Assembly: GCF_011634835.1 (NCBI RefSeq)
Contig: NZ_SIRP01000001.1
Location: 1,316,216-1,380,215, forward strand
DNA: 64,000 nt
From: Isoptericola sp. BMS4
GTDB taxonomy: Bacteria > Actinomycetota > Actinomycetes > Actinomycetales > Cellulomonadaceae
Reading direction: 5' to 3'
Below are positions 1 to 8,237 of the stretch, piece by piece (the stretch's first letter is position 1; each line of letters opens with the position of its first letter). The notes beneath the pieces are model-generated. The model saw only the letters and a program-made list of their open reading frames with translations. It did not search any database and had not been told where the DNA came from. The translations under genes were made by a program, and so were the position numbers.

Positions 1-58
1 TGTGGGTACGAAGATGGCGTGGGACCGGGCCCGGTCCCACGCCATCTTCGTACCCACA
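1..58. repeat. 58-bp perfect palindrome at a gene end
   Basis: Bases 1-29 are the exact reverse complement of 30-58, with a GGGCCC centre and no unpaired loop. It ends 14 bases past the stop of the minus-strand L,D-transpeptidase gene, so it probably forms the end of that transcript. There is no T-run, which is common for actinobacterial terminators. The left neighbour lies outside the window. Confidence 0.8.
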
Positions 59-72
59 GCGGACGGGGACGA

Positions 73-1194
73 TCAGTAGAGGACGACCGGCGTGCCCTTC
101 GGCATCCCCCACGAGTCCCACAGCCAGTTCATCGCCGCGTTCGACACGCGCACGCACCCGTGCGAGGCCGGGTAGGGCGGGATCGAGCCCGAGCCGTGCA
201 CGGCGAAGCCGCCGGAGAAGTACTTCGGGCGCCACATGGAGCCCAGCTCCAGGGTCGACTCGTGCATGCCGTCGCGCTCCATGTAGACGGCGTAGGACCC
301 GCGAGGCGTCGACGCCGTGTAGGTGCGCCCCCGGGCCCGGTACTGCTCGCCGTTGCCGGACGAGGCGTTGATGATCCGCGTCACCCGCCCGTCCTCGACG
401 GTCATGAGGAGCTGCCGGTCCAGGTCGATCTCGACCGCCCGGCCGGACGACGTCCGCGCGCTCGGCCGGGTGCCCGCGTCGAGGGCCGCCTTCGTCCGGG
501 GCCCGACGACGCCGTCCCGGGACAGGCCCGCCGCCTTCTGCAGGGCCCACACGGCCTGCTGGGTCGCGGGGCCGAACTGCCCGTCCACGTCCTGCAGGAA
601 GTACCCGAGCTCCGCCAGCCGGGACTGCAGCGCGACGACCCGCTCGCCGCTGTCCCCGTACCGGGGCATCGCGTCGCGCCGCTCCTGCTCCTCGCGCTCA
701 CGCTCCTCCCGCTCGCGCCGCTCCTGCGCGGCGGCCGCCTCGGCCTTCTTCTCCTTCGCCGACTTCCCGGGCTTCTCCGGCTTCCCGGCCTCGTCGGAAT
801 CGCCGGAGCCGCCCGCCGCGTCGTCGCCCCCGTCCTCGGCGTCGCTCGTGCCACCGGGCTCGTCGGCGCCGTCGTCCGCGACGCTGCCGCCGTCCGTGCC
901 GTCCGTGCCGTCCGTGCCGTCCGTGCCGTCCGTGCCGTCCGTGCCGTCGTCCGGCGCGGCCGACGGGGTCGCGGGTGCGTCGTCGGACGGCGTCGCGGAC
1001 GCGTCGTCCGAGGGCGTGGGCCCCGTCTCCCGCGGCTCGCCCGTCACCACCGACGGCGCGGCGCCGGGGTCCGGCTCGTCGCCGTCCGTCGTGCCGCACC
1101 CGGCGGCCAGCAGGCCGAGCGTCACCACGAGCGCGACGGGCGCGCCGAGGCGTGCCGCCGTGCGGCCCTGCCCGAGAGATGGAACCGTGCGCAT
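73..1194 (-). CDS. L,D-transpeptidase lipoprotein with peptidoglycan-binding domain
   Basis: 373 aa. It probably makes 3-3 peptidoglycan cross-links outside the membrane. Residues 1-33 form a lipoprotein signal with lipobox LAAGC (Cys33). A Thr/Asp/Gly-rich linker holds a (Gly-Thr-Asp) repeat at about 84-102, and a charged helix lies at 147-175. A PG_binding_1 domain (178-240) and a YkuD domain (252-373) follow, with His333 and the catalytic motif SHGCVRV (His345, Cys347, Arg349). The ATG at 1194 is chosen because AAGGA precedes it and the signal peptide begins there; the frame stays open further upstream. The family is known for meropenem-sensitive cross-linking; substrate details here are inferred. 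Confidence 0.9.
   Translation of the reverse strand: MRTVPSLGQGRTAARLGAPVALVVTLGLLAAGCGTTDGDEPDPGAAPSVVTGEPRETGPTPSDDASATPSDDAPATPSAAPDDGTDGTDGTDGTDGTDGTDGGSVADDGADEPGGTSDAEDGGDDAAGGSGDSDEAGKPEKPGKSAKEKKAEAAAAQERREREEREREEQERRDAMPRYGDSGERVVALQSRLAELGYFLQDVDGQFGPATQQAVWALQKAAGLSRDGVVGPRTKAALDAGTRPSARTSSGRAVEIDLDRQLLMTVEDGRVTRIINASSGNGEQYRARGRTYTASTPRGSYAVYMERDGMHESTLELGSMWRPKYFSGGFAVHGSGSIPPYPASHGCVRVSNAAMNWLWDSWGMPKGTPVVLY
889..942. repeat. 9-bp tandem repeat, six units, inside the transpeptidase gene
   Basis: Six exact copies of GCCGTCCGT on the plus strand, encoding Gly-Thr-Asp repeats on the minus strand in the linker between the lipobox and the wall-binding domain. The number of units could vary in frame and so change linker length. 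Confidence 0.9.
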
Positions 1195-1504
1195 GACATT
1201 CCTTCCATGCCTGGTCGCGGCGCGCCGTGCACAGCGGACTCCCCACCGTGCCCGATCCACCGGGTGCGGCGCGAGCGCGCCACCCGGCATCCCCACAATC
1301 CTCACAGCGCCGTGACCTGCCGTGACATCGCGGGGGCCACCGCGAGACCCCGTGACCCTGTCACCTGCCATGACGCACGGGGGCGCCGGACCGTTGGGGG
1401 TGCCGACGCAGGCGCCGGACATCGAGCGTGCCGGTCGGGACCCCGTCCGGCACGAACGAGGTCCCGACCGGCACGCCCGACGGCGCGGTGCTGGTCGGTG
1501 GAGG
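1195..1504. other. Intergenic region between SHOCT gene and transpeptidase
   Basis: 310 bases with no credible gene. It must hold the transpeptidase promoter (minus strand). A GTGAC-CCT-GTCAC inverted repeat lies near 1351-1363, and a 16-bp stem is listed separately at 1427-1475. I could not identify convincing -35/-10 boxes. Confidence 0.6.
1427..1475 (-). terminator. Hairpin downstream of SHOCT gene
   Basis: Perfect 16-bp arms (CGTGCCGGTCGGGACC at 1427-1442 and its complement at 1460-1475) separated by 17 bases, 30 bases past the SHOCT stop. No T-run. Probably a terminator or transcript-stabilising stem. Confidence 0.55.
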
Positions 1505-1789
1505 TCAGCGACGGTCCTCCCGCAGCACGGCGAGCCGCTGGCGGTACTCGGCCTCGTCGATCTCCCCGCGGGCGAAGCGCTCGCCCAGGACGTCCGCGCC
1601 GCCCGCGCCGCCGCGTGCCCACGGCGGGCCGTACCGGCGCGCCCGGCGGGCGATCAGGACCACGACCGTGGCGACGAGCAGGAACCAGAGGATCGGGAAG
1701 ACGATCCACCAGCCGGGCCCGCCGCCCGCGCCGTACGGGTGCGCGGCGACGGTGGCGACGTCCGACGCGAGGGTGGATGCGGTGAGCAT
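1505..1789 (-). CDS. Small SHOCT-domain membrane protein
   Basis: 94 aa. One hydrophobic segment at about 28-47 (rich in Trp, Phe, Leu and Val) is followed by a basic stop-transfer stretch and a C-terminal SHOCT motif (about 66-92: DVLGERFARGEIDEAEYRQR). SHOCT helices occur at the ends of many small membrane proteins; their role is unknown, with oligomerisation suspected. The start at 1789 is fixed by AGGAGG just upstream. It lies downstream of the two-component genes on the same strand but is separated from them by 132 bases, so co-transcription is uncertain. Confidence 0.85.
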   Translation of the reverse strand: MLTASTLASDVATVAAHPYGAGGGPGWWIVFPILWFLLVATVVVLIARRARRYGPPWARGGAGGADVLGERFARGEIDEAEYRQRLAVLREDRR

Positions 1790-1921
1790 GAGGGTCTCCT
1801 CCTGACGGTGGCCCACCCGGTGCGGGCCGTCCGCTCCCACGCTCCCGCCCCGCCCGCCCGGCGTCGTCCCCCGCGCGTACCGACCCGCGTGGTCCCCGGG
1901 TGCCGGCGACCCGCGGCGCCC

Positions 1922-2590
1922 TCAGGCGGACCAGCCGGGGCGCACGACGCCGCCCTCGTAGGCGGCGACGACGAGCTGGGCCCGGTCCCGGGCGCCCAGC
2001 TTGGCCATGACCCGCGAGACGTGCGTCTTGACCGTCGACTCCGACAGGTACAGGGTGCGGGCGATCTCCTCGTTCGACAGCCCGCCCGCCACCTCGACGA
2101 GCACCTCGTGCTCGCGGGCGGTGAGCTCGTCGAGGCCGCGCGGCGGCGGCACGTCGCGGGTCGCGGCGGCCACCCGGGCGAGCAGGCGCCGCGTCACGCC
2201 CGGCGACAGCAGCGCGTCCCCGGCGGCGGCGACCCGCACGGCGCGCACCAGGTCGGCGGGCTCGGTGTCCTTGACGAGGAAGCCGGTCGCGCCGCCGCGG
2301 ATCGCCTCGGCGACGTACTCGTCCAGCTCGAACGTCGTCACCACGACGACGTGCACGCCGCCGGCGCGCGGGTCGGCGACGATGCGCCGGGTCGCCTCCA
2401 GGCCGTCCGTCCCGGGCATGCGCACGTCCATGAGGACGACGTCGGGCAGCCGGTCCAGCGCGAGGCGGACCGCGTCGTCGCCGGTGGCAGCCTCGGCCAC
2501 CACCGCCATGTCGTCCTCGGCGTCGAGCAGCGCCCGGAACCCGCCGCGGACCAGCGCCTGGTCGTCGGCCAGCAGCACCCGGATCGTCAT
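1922..2590 (-). CDS. NarL/LuxR-family response regulator
   Basis: 222 aa. The receiver domain covers residues 1-120, with acidic pair Asp9/Asp10, phospho-acceptor Asp55 and Lys107. A C-terminal LuxR-type helix-turn-helix (about 150-215) contains LTAREHEVL and SNEEIARTLYLSESTVKTHV. It should bind DNA when phosphorylated by the histidine kinase encoded immediately upstream; the two reading frames overlap by ATGA (2587-2590), indicating coupled translation. The target genes are unknown. The neighbouring SHOCT gene is a possible target, by proximity only. Confidence 0.93.
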   Translation of the reverse strand: MTIRVLLADDQALVRGGFRALLDAEDDMAVVAEAATGDDAVRLALDRLPDVVLMDVRMPGTDGLEATRRIVADPRAGGVHVVVVTTFELDEYVAEAIRGGATGFLVKDTEPADLVRAVRVAAAGDALLSPGVTRRLLARVAAATRDVPPPRGLDELTAREHEVLVEVAGGLSNEEIARTLYLSESTVKTHVSRVMAKLGARDRAQLVVAAYEGGVVRPGWSA

Positions 2591-3849
2591 CGTCCCCCCT
2601 CCGCGGCCGAGCTGTCAGGATCTCCGCCCGGTGTACCCGCCGCAGGGCCTGACAGCACGTCGGAGGCCAGGGGGATGCGTGCGTCGACGACGTACCCCCG
2701 GCCGGCGGCGCCCGTGCCGTGCCCGGCGCGCAGCGTGCCGCCCGCGCCCTCGACGCGCTCCCGCATCCCGCGCAGCCCGTACCCGGGCGGCGGCGGGGCG
2801 CCGTCGGTCGGTGGCGTGCCGTCGTCGGACACCTCGACCTGCAGCCTCGCCCCGTCGCGCCGCATCCCGACCGCTACCGTGCGCGCGTCGGGGGCGTGCC
2901 GCCCCACGTTGGTCAGGGCCTCCTGGACCACCCGGTAGGCGACGCCCGCCACGTGCGGCGGGACCGCGCCGTCCGCCGTCAGTCCCGGCTCGACGTCGAA
3001 CCGCACGTCGACGTGCCGGGCCCGCAGCGGCTCGGCCAGCCGGGGCAGCGCGGTGAGGTCCCACGTGGGGGAGCGGGGCTCGCCGCCGGCGTCGGAGCCG
3101 TCCTCCCCGCGCACCGTGCCGAGCACGGCCCGCACGTCGTCGAGGGCGTCGCGGCTGGTCGCCTTGACGGACGCCAGCGCCGAGCGCGCCTGCTCGACGT
3201 CCCGGTCGAGCAGGTGCAGCCCCACCCCGGCCTGCACGTTGATCGCGGACAGGGAGTGGGCGAGGACGTCGTGCAGCTCGCGCGCGATGCGCAGCCGCTC
3301 GGTGGCCACGGCCGTGCGCTCGCGTTCCTCGCGCGCGGCCCGCCAGGCGGCGGCCCGGGCGACCCGCTCGCGGATCCCCGTCGCCACCAGCAGCGCGACG
3401 GCGGTCCACGCCGCGCCGCCCAGCAGCGCCGCCGGGCGCGGGACGTCGTCGCGGAGGGTCGCCGCCACGACGACGGCGCCCCAGTACATCGCGGCCCCGG
3501 ACCAGGCGACGGCGCGCGACCGGCGCGCCGGGCCCGACAGCAGCACCGTGACCAGCACCAGGACGGGCCCGGCCAGCGCGGGCCCCCACGCGTAGCCCAG
3601 CGCGACGTACGCGCCGACCGCCCCGACGGCGAGGAGCACGGCCGGCGCGGGCGGGCGCGGCAGCACGGCCACGACCACGGGGGCGACCAGCGCGAGCGCG
3701 ATCCCGAGCAGGTCGAGCTCGTGGTCCCCGTGCTGCCACCGGGAGGCGCCGAGCGTGCCGATCACCACCACGACCGCGAGCGTCAGCGCGAGGAACAGGC
3801 GCGGGCGCCACCGGTCGAGCGGGCCGGCCTGGCCGCGGTGCGCCTCCAT
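2587..3849 (-). CDS. Sensor histidine kinase (NarL-type, HisKA_3)
   Basis: 420 aa, integral membrane. Several hydrophobic segments fill about 17-160, with no large external sensor domain. The HisKA_3 dimerisation box ELHDVLAHSLSAINVQ contains phospho-acceptor His193. The C-terminal ATPase has the N-box (VVQEALTNVGRHA) and G-box (GYGLRGMRERV). The frame is open further upstream, but the ATG at 3849 is preceded by TACGGT seven bases away, a leaderless-type promoter, and the upstream codons run through a tandem repeat. It pairs with the response regulator that it overlaps. The signal is unknown. Confidence 0.9.
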   Translation of the reverse strand: MEAHRGQAGPLDRWRPRLFLALTLAVVVVIGTLGASRWQHGDHELDLLGIALALVAPVVVAVLPRPPAPAVLLAVGAVGAYVALGYAWGPALAGPVLVLVTVLLSGPARRSRAVAWSGAAMYWGAVVVAATLRDDVPRPAALLGGAAWTAVALLVATGIRERVARAAAWRAAREERERTAVATERLRIARELHDVLAHSLSAINVQAGVGLHLLDRDVEQARSALASVKATSRDALDDVRAVLGTVRGEDGSDAGGEPRSPTWDLTALPRLAEPLRARHVDVRFDVEPGLTADGAVPPHVAGVAYRVVQEALTNVGRHAPDARTVAVGMRRDGARLQVEVSDDGTPPTDGAPPPPGYGLRGMRERVEGAGGTLRAGHGTGAAGRGYVVDARIPLASDVLSGPAAGTPGGDPDSSAAEGGR

Positions 3850-3856
3850 GCCTGGC

Positions 3857-3862
3857 ACCGTA
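3857..3862 (-). promoter_or_regulatory. Leaderless-type -10 hexamer for the kinase-regulator operon
   Basis: TACGGT on the minus strand, seven bases before the kinase ATG at 3849. There is no Shine-Dalgarno sequence in between. No clear -35 box. Confidence 0.45.
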
Positions 3863-3978
3863 CGCCGCGGCGCGGCCGGGCGCGTCCGACCGCGGTACCG
3901 GTCGCCGTCGTCCCCGGGGCCCATGCCGCGAGAGCCCCGAGCCGTCCGGGCCCCGCCCGTCCGTGTCCGCCGACGGCC

Positions 3979-4038
3979 CGTGCCGTCGACCGTGCCGTCG
4001 ACCGTGCCGTCGACCGTGCCGTCGACCGTGCCGTCGAC
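3979..4038. repeat. 12-bp tandem repeat, five units
   Basis: Five exact copies of CGTGCCGTCGAC (each containing the palindrome GTCGAC), followed by a decayed sixth. It lies between the start of the kinase gene and the stop of the adenosine deaminase gene, both on the minus strand, so it is downstream of the deaminase and upstream of the kinase promoter. It is probably non-coding and may vary in copy number. Confidence 0.9.
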
Positions 4039-4051
4039 CGTGGCAGCGTGA

Positions 4052-5176
4052 TCACGCCCCCTGCGGACGGGACGCGGACGGGACCGGCTCGCCGGCGCGG
4101 GCACCGGGTGCGCCACCGGCCGGCCGATGGTCCGAGGCGGGCGGCCCGGGGGGATCGTCGGGCGCGGCCAGCCAGGCGTCCACCTCCGCCAGCAGCGCCG
4201 CCTTCGTCCCGGCGGACGCGCGGGACGCCGCGATCGACCCGCGGGCCAGGTCCGCGACGCGCGCGTCGTCGAAGCCGTGCACCGTGCGGGCCGCCTCGTA
4301 CTGCTCCAGCAGCCGGGAGCCGAACAGCAGCGGGTCGTCCGCGCCGAGCGCGACCCGCGCGCCCGCGTCCACGAGCGCCGGCAGCGGCACCGCCGCCGCG
4401 TCGTGGTAGACGCCCAGGCCCACGTTGGAGGCAGGGCACACCTCGAGCGCCACGCCCGCGGCCACCAGCTCGTCGAGCAGCGCCGGGTCCTCCCCGGCGC
4501 GCACCCCGTGCCCGAGACGGTCCGGGGCGAGGGCGGACACGACCTCGCGCACGTGGGCGGGGCCGAGCAGCTCGCCGCCGTGCGGCACGGACGCCAGCCC
4601 GGCCCGGCGCGCGATGCGGAACGCGGCGGAGAACGCCCCGGTGTCCCCGCGGCGCTCGTCGTTGCTCAGCCCGAAGCCCACGACCTCGCCGGGCCCGTCG
4701 CCCGCGTACCGGGCGGCGAGCCGGGCGAGCGTGCGCGCGTCGAGGGGATGGCGGGTGCGCGACGCCGCGACGATCACCGCCACCTCGACGCCGTGGGCGG
4801 CGCTCGCGGCCCTGGCGGCGTCCAGCACGATCTCGACGGCCGGGGTGATGCCGCCGACGAACGGGGCGTACGACGTCGGGTCCACCTGGATCTCGAGCCG
4901 CCGGGAGCCCTCTGCCGCGTCGTCGGCCGCGGCCTCGTCCACGAGCCGGCGCATGCCCGCCTCGGACCGCACGCAGGCGCGCGCGGCGTCGTAGAGGCGC
5001 TGGAACCGGAACCAGCCGCGCTCGTTGGCGGGCACCCGCAACGGGTCGCCGTCGAGCAGCACCGAGGGCAGGCGCACGCCCTGCTCGGTCGCCATGTCCC
5101 GCAACGTCTCGAGCCGCATCGAGCCGGTGAAGTGCAGGTGCAGGTGGGCCTTGGGGAGCTTCGCCAGGTCGCGCAC
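4052..5176 (-). CDS. add: Adenosine deaminase family protein
   Basis: 374 aa. It deaminates adenosine or deoxyadenosine to inosine in purine salvage. Family marks in order: the metal-binding HLH near the N-terminus (KAHLHLHFTGS), HGGEL (equivalent to the HAGE general-base motif), RLGHG, ASNVGLGVY and the metal/catalytic ALGADDPLLFG. The length is normal for the family. A GTG start at 5176 is preferred because homology begins at RDLAKLPKAHLHLH; the hexamer GACACT sits six bases before it. Because 'HGGE' replaces 'HAGE', an adenosine-deaminase-like activity on another nucleoside cannot be excluded. Confidence 0.88.
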   Translation of the reverse strand: MRDLAKLPKAHLHLHFTGSMRLETLRDMATEQGVRLPSVLLDGDPLRVPANERGWFRFQRLYDAARACVRSEAGMRRLVDEAAADDAAEGSRRLEIQVDPTSYAPFVGGITPAVEIVLDAARAASAAHGVEVAVIVAASRTRHPLDARTLARLAARYAGDGPGEVVGFGLSNDERRGDTGAFSAAFRIARRAGLASVPHGGELLGPAHVREVVSALAPDRLGHGVRAGEDPALLDELVAAGVALEVCPASNVGLGVYHDAAAVPLPALVDAGARVALGADDPLLFGSRLLEQYEAARTVHGFDDARVADLARGSIAASRASAGTKAALLAEVDAWLAAPDDPPGPPASDHRPAGGAPGARAGEPVPSASRPQGA

Positions 5177-5304
5177 CCCCGCAGTGTCGCAGGTCACGCC
5201 CGGTGCGTGAACGAGGCCGGGCACGGCGGGTCGGGTCGAAGCGCCTTCCGGGCCGCCGCCGGGCACGGGGGCACGGGGCCTGTACGGGGGCCGTGCGGGG
5301 CTGG

Positions 5305-5334
5305 TTCGACCCACGCCCCGGCGTCGCGTACAGT
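5305..5334 (+). promoter_or_regulatory. Candidate promoter for tRNA-Trp / secE-nusG
   Basis: TTCGAC (5305-5310), an 18-base spacer and TACAGT (5329-5334), about 75 bases ahead of the tRNA. The -10 is good and the -35 imperfect. Confidence 0.35.
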
Positions 5335-5408
5335 TGTTCCTCGGTGGTTGACGGCCACCAGGATCGAACGCGCCTTGCGGTGCGCGCGTCCGCGGTCGTC
5401 GAGCACGA

Positions 5409-5484
5409 AGGGTAGTGGCGCAATTGGTAGCGCAGCGGTCTCCAAAACCGCAGGTTGCAGGTTCGAGTCCTGTCTACCCTGCCA
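5409..5484 (+). tRNA. tRNA-Trp (anticodon CCA)
   Basis: The acceptor stem AGGGTAG pairs with CTACCCT, the anticodon loop CTCCAAA carries CCA, and the T-arm GTTCGAGTCC and an encoded 3' CCA (5482-5484) are present, for 76 nt in all. A tRNA-Trp immediately before secE is a conserved actinobacterial arrangement. Confidence 0.96.
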
Positions 5485-5616
5485 GCGTGATCCCCCGCGG
5501 GGCCGCGCGCAGCGGGGCCGCAGCAGAGTGACCCCGGAACGCCAGGAGTCTGTGCCGTGGGCGCGTCGCCGGCAGGTGGCGCGGTCGCGGTTCGAACGCG
5601 AAACGGGGTACAGCAA

Positions 5617-5868
5617 GTGAGCGAGTCGCCGGCCGAGGCCGTCCACGACGGTGCAGCCCACGGGGGCGGGCGCCGTAACGTGTTCGCCCGCATCGCGCTC
5701 TTCGTCCGGCAGGTCGTCGGTGAGCTCCGCAAGGTGGTCACCCCGACGCGCTCGGAGCTGATCAACTACACGATCGTCGTCCTGGTGTTCGTCACGGTGG
5801 TCATGCTGTTCGTGACGGCGCTCGACTACGTCATCGGTCTGGGTGTCCTCGCCGTCTTCGGCGACTGA
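5617..5868 (+). CDS. secE: Preprotein translocase subunit SecE
   Basis: 83 aa. SecE clamps SecY in the SecYEG protein-export channel. It is the short actinobacterial form: a hydrophilic N-terminus, the conserved amphipathic stretch [18 protein letters not shown] (31-48), and one membrane segment at about 50-72. A GTG start at 5617 (after GGGGTACAGCAA) gives the usual N-terminus; the open frame extends to 5557 without homology. It is followed by nusG 74 bases downstream. Confidence 0.93.
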   Translation: MSESPAEAVHDGAAHGGGRRNVFARIALFVRQVVGELRKVVTPTRSELINYTIVVLVFVTVVMLFVTALDYVIGLGVLAVFGD

Positions 5869-5942
5869 TCACCGGCCGCAGGTCGTCCGTCCCGGGCGCC
5901 CGTCCCCTCCTCAGCAGCAGCAGTCAGAAAGCAGGTTCGTTC

Positions 5943-6791
5943 GTGTCCCAGGATCCGCTGGACCAGACGGAGAACGTCGACCCCACGCAGCCCGGCGCCG
6001 ACGGCGACGAGGCGGGCCTCGGCGCGGACGCTGCGACGGGCGCCGCGCCCGAGACCTCCGCCGACGCGGACGCCGCGCAGGACGCGACGGACGACGTCGA
6101 GCCCGGCGAGGCGACGGACGAGCCCGCGGACGACGAGCCCGCGCGGCCGGCCGACGCCGACGGTGACGTCGTCGAGGACCCGGCCGAGGAGTTCCGCCGC
6201 ACGCTGCGCGGCCAGCTCGGCGACTGGTACGTCATCCACTCGTACGCGGGGTACGAGAACCGTGTGAAGGCCAACCTGGAGAACCGCACCCAGAGCCTGA
6301 ACATGGAGGACTACATCTTCCAGGTCGAGGTCCCCATGGAGGAGGTGACCGAGATCAAGAACGCGCAGAAGAAGACCGTCCGGCGCGTGCGGATCCCGGG
6401 CTACGTCCTCGTGCGCATGGACCTGACGGACGAGTCGTGGGGCGCCGTGCGCCACACGCCGGGCGTCACCGGCTTTGTGGGCCACACGCACCAGCCCGTG
6501 CCGCTGACCCTCGACGAGGTCTTCTCGATGCTGGCTCCGACGTTCCTCGAGGAGAAGCAGGAGCCGGGCAAGCCGTCCGCGGCCGCCGCCACGGCGGCGT
6601 CCCAGGCGGCGCCGGTCGAGGTCGACTTCGAGATCGGCGAGTCGGTCACCGTCACCGACGGTCCGTTCGACACGCTGCCCGCCACGATCTCGGACATCAA
6701 CGTCGAGGCCCAGAAGCTCCAGGTCCTCGTCTCCATCTTCGGCCGGGAGACCCCGGTCGAGCTGTCGTTCAACCAGGTCGCCAAGCTCTGA
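5943..6791 (+). CDS. nusG: Transcription termination/antitermination factor NusG
   Basis: 282 aa. NusG binds the RNA polymerase clamp and links it to Rho or to ribosomal S10. Residues 1 to about 85 are an acidic Ala/Asp/Glu extension. The NGN domain follows (starting near [16 protein letters not shown]), then a linker rich in Ala, and a KOW domain ([17 protein letters not shown]). GTG start. The acidic extension is common in actinobacterial NusG but long here. Ends 95 bases before rplK. Confidence 0.95.
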   Translation: MSQDPLDQTENVDPTQPGADGDEAGLGADAATGAAPETSADADAAQDATDDVEPGEATDEPADDEPARPADADGDVVEDPAEEFRRTLRGQLGDWYVIHSYAGYENRVKANLENRTQSLNMEDYIFQVEVPMEEVTEIKNAQKKTVRRVRIPGYVLVRMDLTDESWGAVRHTPGVTGFVGHTHQPVPLTLDEVFSMLAPTFLEEKQEPGKPSAAAATAASQAAPVEVDFEIGESVTVTDGPFDTLPATISDINVEAQKLQVLVSIFGRETPVELSFNQVAKL

Positions 6792-6886
6792 CGGCGTCCC
6801 GGTAGCGCACGGCCCCGCCGCGCGACGACGGCACTGCAACCGGGTCATCGCCCACGGCGTCGGCCCACGAACAGAAAGCAGGGAAC

Positions 6887-7321
6887 ATGCCTCCCAAGTC
6901 GAAGAAGGTCGCCGGCCTCATCAAGCTCCAGATCAACGCCGGTGCGGCGACGCCGGCCCCGCCGATCGGCCCCGCGCTCGGTCAGCACGGCGTGAACATC
7001 ATGGAGTTCTGCAAGGCCTACAACGCGGCGACCGAGTCGCAGCGCGGCAACGTCATCCCGGTGGAGATCACCGTGTACGAGGACCGCTCGTTCACGTTCA
7101 TCACCAAGACGCCGCCGGCCGCCGAGCTCATCAAGAAGGCCGCAGGCGTGGCGAAGGGTTCCTCCACCCCGCACACGGTCAAGGTCGCGCAGCTCTCCCA
7201 GGACCAGGTCCGCGAGATCGCGCAGACGAAGCTCGCCGACCTCAACGCGAACGACATCGACGCCGCGATGAAGATCGTCGCCGGCACGGCTCGTTCGATG
7301 GGCATCACCGTCTCGGAGTGA
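6887..7321 (+). CDS. rplK: 50S ribosomal protein L11
   Basis: 144 aa. L11 forms the GTPase-associated centre with 23S rRNA and is the site of thiopeptide action. The N-terminal domain has the Pro-rich switch ([20 protein letters not shown]) and the C-terminal domain the RNA-binding part ending in [11 protein letters not shown] with AGCAGGGA upstream. It starts the L11-L1 unit. Confidence 0.97.
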   Translation: MPPKSKKVAGLIKLQINAGAATPAPPIGPALGQHGVNIMEFCKAYNAATESQRGNVIPVEITVYEDRSFTFITKTPPAAELIKKAAGVAKGSSTPHTVKVAQLSQDQVREIAQTKLADLNANDIDAAMKIVAGTARSMGITVSE

Positions 7322-7329
7322 TCCGAGCA

Positions 7330-7359
7330 GAGCCGCCCGGCCCCACGGCCGGGCGGCTC
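7330..7359 (+). terminator. Intra-operon hairpin between rplK and rplA
   Basis: A perfect 13-bp GC stem (GAGCCGCCCGGCC and its complement) with a CCAC loop and no T-run, nine bases past the rplK stop. It could be an attenuator, an RNA processing site or a stabiliser. Confidence 0.5.
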
Positions 7360-7439
7360 GCGAAGCCCCGGTGAACCGCACCGGGCACGTGGCAGGGTCC
7401 GCGCGGACCCGTTCACCACGACTGCAGAAGGAGAAGCAG

Positions 7440-8150
7440 ATGGCAACGCGCAGCAAGGCGTACCGCGCCGCGGCGGCGAAGATCGACCGCGACGCCCTGT
7501 ACGCCCCCCTCGAGGCGGTCCGCCTCGCCAAGGAGACCGCGACCGTCAAGTACGACGCGACCGTCGAGGTCGCGTTCCGCCTGGGCGTCGACCCCCGCAA
7601 GGCCGACCAGATGGTCCGCGGCACGGTCAACCTCCCGCACGGCACGGGCAAGACCGCCCGCGTGATCGTCTTCGCGAACGCCGCGAAGGCGGAGGAGGCC
7701 CGTGCGGCCGGCGCCGACGAGGTCGGCGGCGACGAGCTCATCGAGAAGGTCGCCGGCGGCTACACCGACTTCGACGCCGCGGTCGCGACGCCGGACCTCA
7801 TGGGCAAGGTCGGTCGACTGGGCAAGGTGCTGGGCCCCCGTGGCCTCATGCCGAACCCGAAGACCGGCACGGTGACCATGGACGTCACCAAGGCCGTGGG
7901 CGACATCAAGGGCGGCAAGATCGAGTTCCGCGTGGACAAGCACGCGAACCTGCACTTCATCATCGGCAAGGCCTCGTTCGACGAGACCGCGCTGGTGGAG
8001 AACTACGCGGCGGCGCTGGACGAGGTCCTGCGGCTCAAGCCGACGTCGTCGAAGGGCCGGTACATCACCAAGGCCACGATGGCGACGACGATGGGCCCGG
8101 GCATCCCGCTCGACCAGTCGCGCACGACGAAGCTCCTCGAGGAGGCGTGA
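7440..8150 (+). CDS. rplA: 50S ribosomal protein L1
   Basis: 236 aa. L1 forms the mobile stalk beside the E site and is usually an autogenous repressor of its own mRNA. Conserved blocks: [20 protein letters not shown] and [22 protein letters not shown] at 7440 with AGAAGGAGAAG upstream; the frame is open to 7371 but without homology. The gene ends the L11-L1 unit at a strong hairpin. Confidence 0.97.
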   Translation: MATRSKAYRAAAAKIDRDALYAPLEAVRLAKETATVKYDATVEVAFRLGVDPRKADQMVRGTVNLPHGTGKTARVIVFANAAKAEEARAAGADEVGGDELIEKVAGGYTDFDAAVATPDLMGKVGRLGKVLGPRGLMPNPKTGTVTMDVTKAVGDIKGGKIEFRVDKHANLHFIIGKASFDETALVENYAAALDEVLRLKPTSSKGRYITKATMATTMGPGIPLDQSRTTKLLEEA

Positions 8151-8182
8151 CCCTTCCGGGTCCCCGCTGACTCACCGGAGCC

Positions 8183-8229
8183 ACGACGGCGGCCCGGCAC
8201 CCCCGCGAGGGGTGCCGGGCCGCCGTCGT
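8183..8229. terminator. Bidirectional terminator after rplA
   Basis: A long GC stem (ACGACGGCGGCCCGGCACCCC pairing with GGGGTGCCGGGCCGCCGTCGT), about 21 bp, with a short loop. It lies between the convergent rplA and a minus-strand membrane protein gene ending at 8238. Confidence 0.8.
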
Positions 8230-8237
8230 TCCCCGGC

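Noticed and set aside
894-948. A CRISPR-like array at the short repeats near 0.9 kb and 4.0 kb.
   Set aside because: The units are 9 and 12 bases, directly adjacent, with no spacers and no cas genes.
19-1785. A 588-codon plus-strand open frame over the transpeptidase gene.
   Set aside because: Arg/Pro-rich shadow translation without homology; the minus strand encodes clear lipobox, PG-binding and YkuD motifs.
4046-4057. GCGTGATCACGC palindrome at the add stop as a terminator.
   Set aside because: Only six base pairs with no loop; too weak, and part of it is coding.
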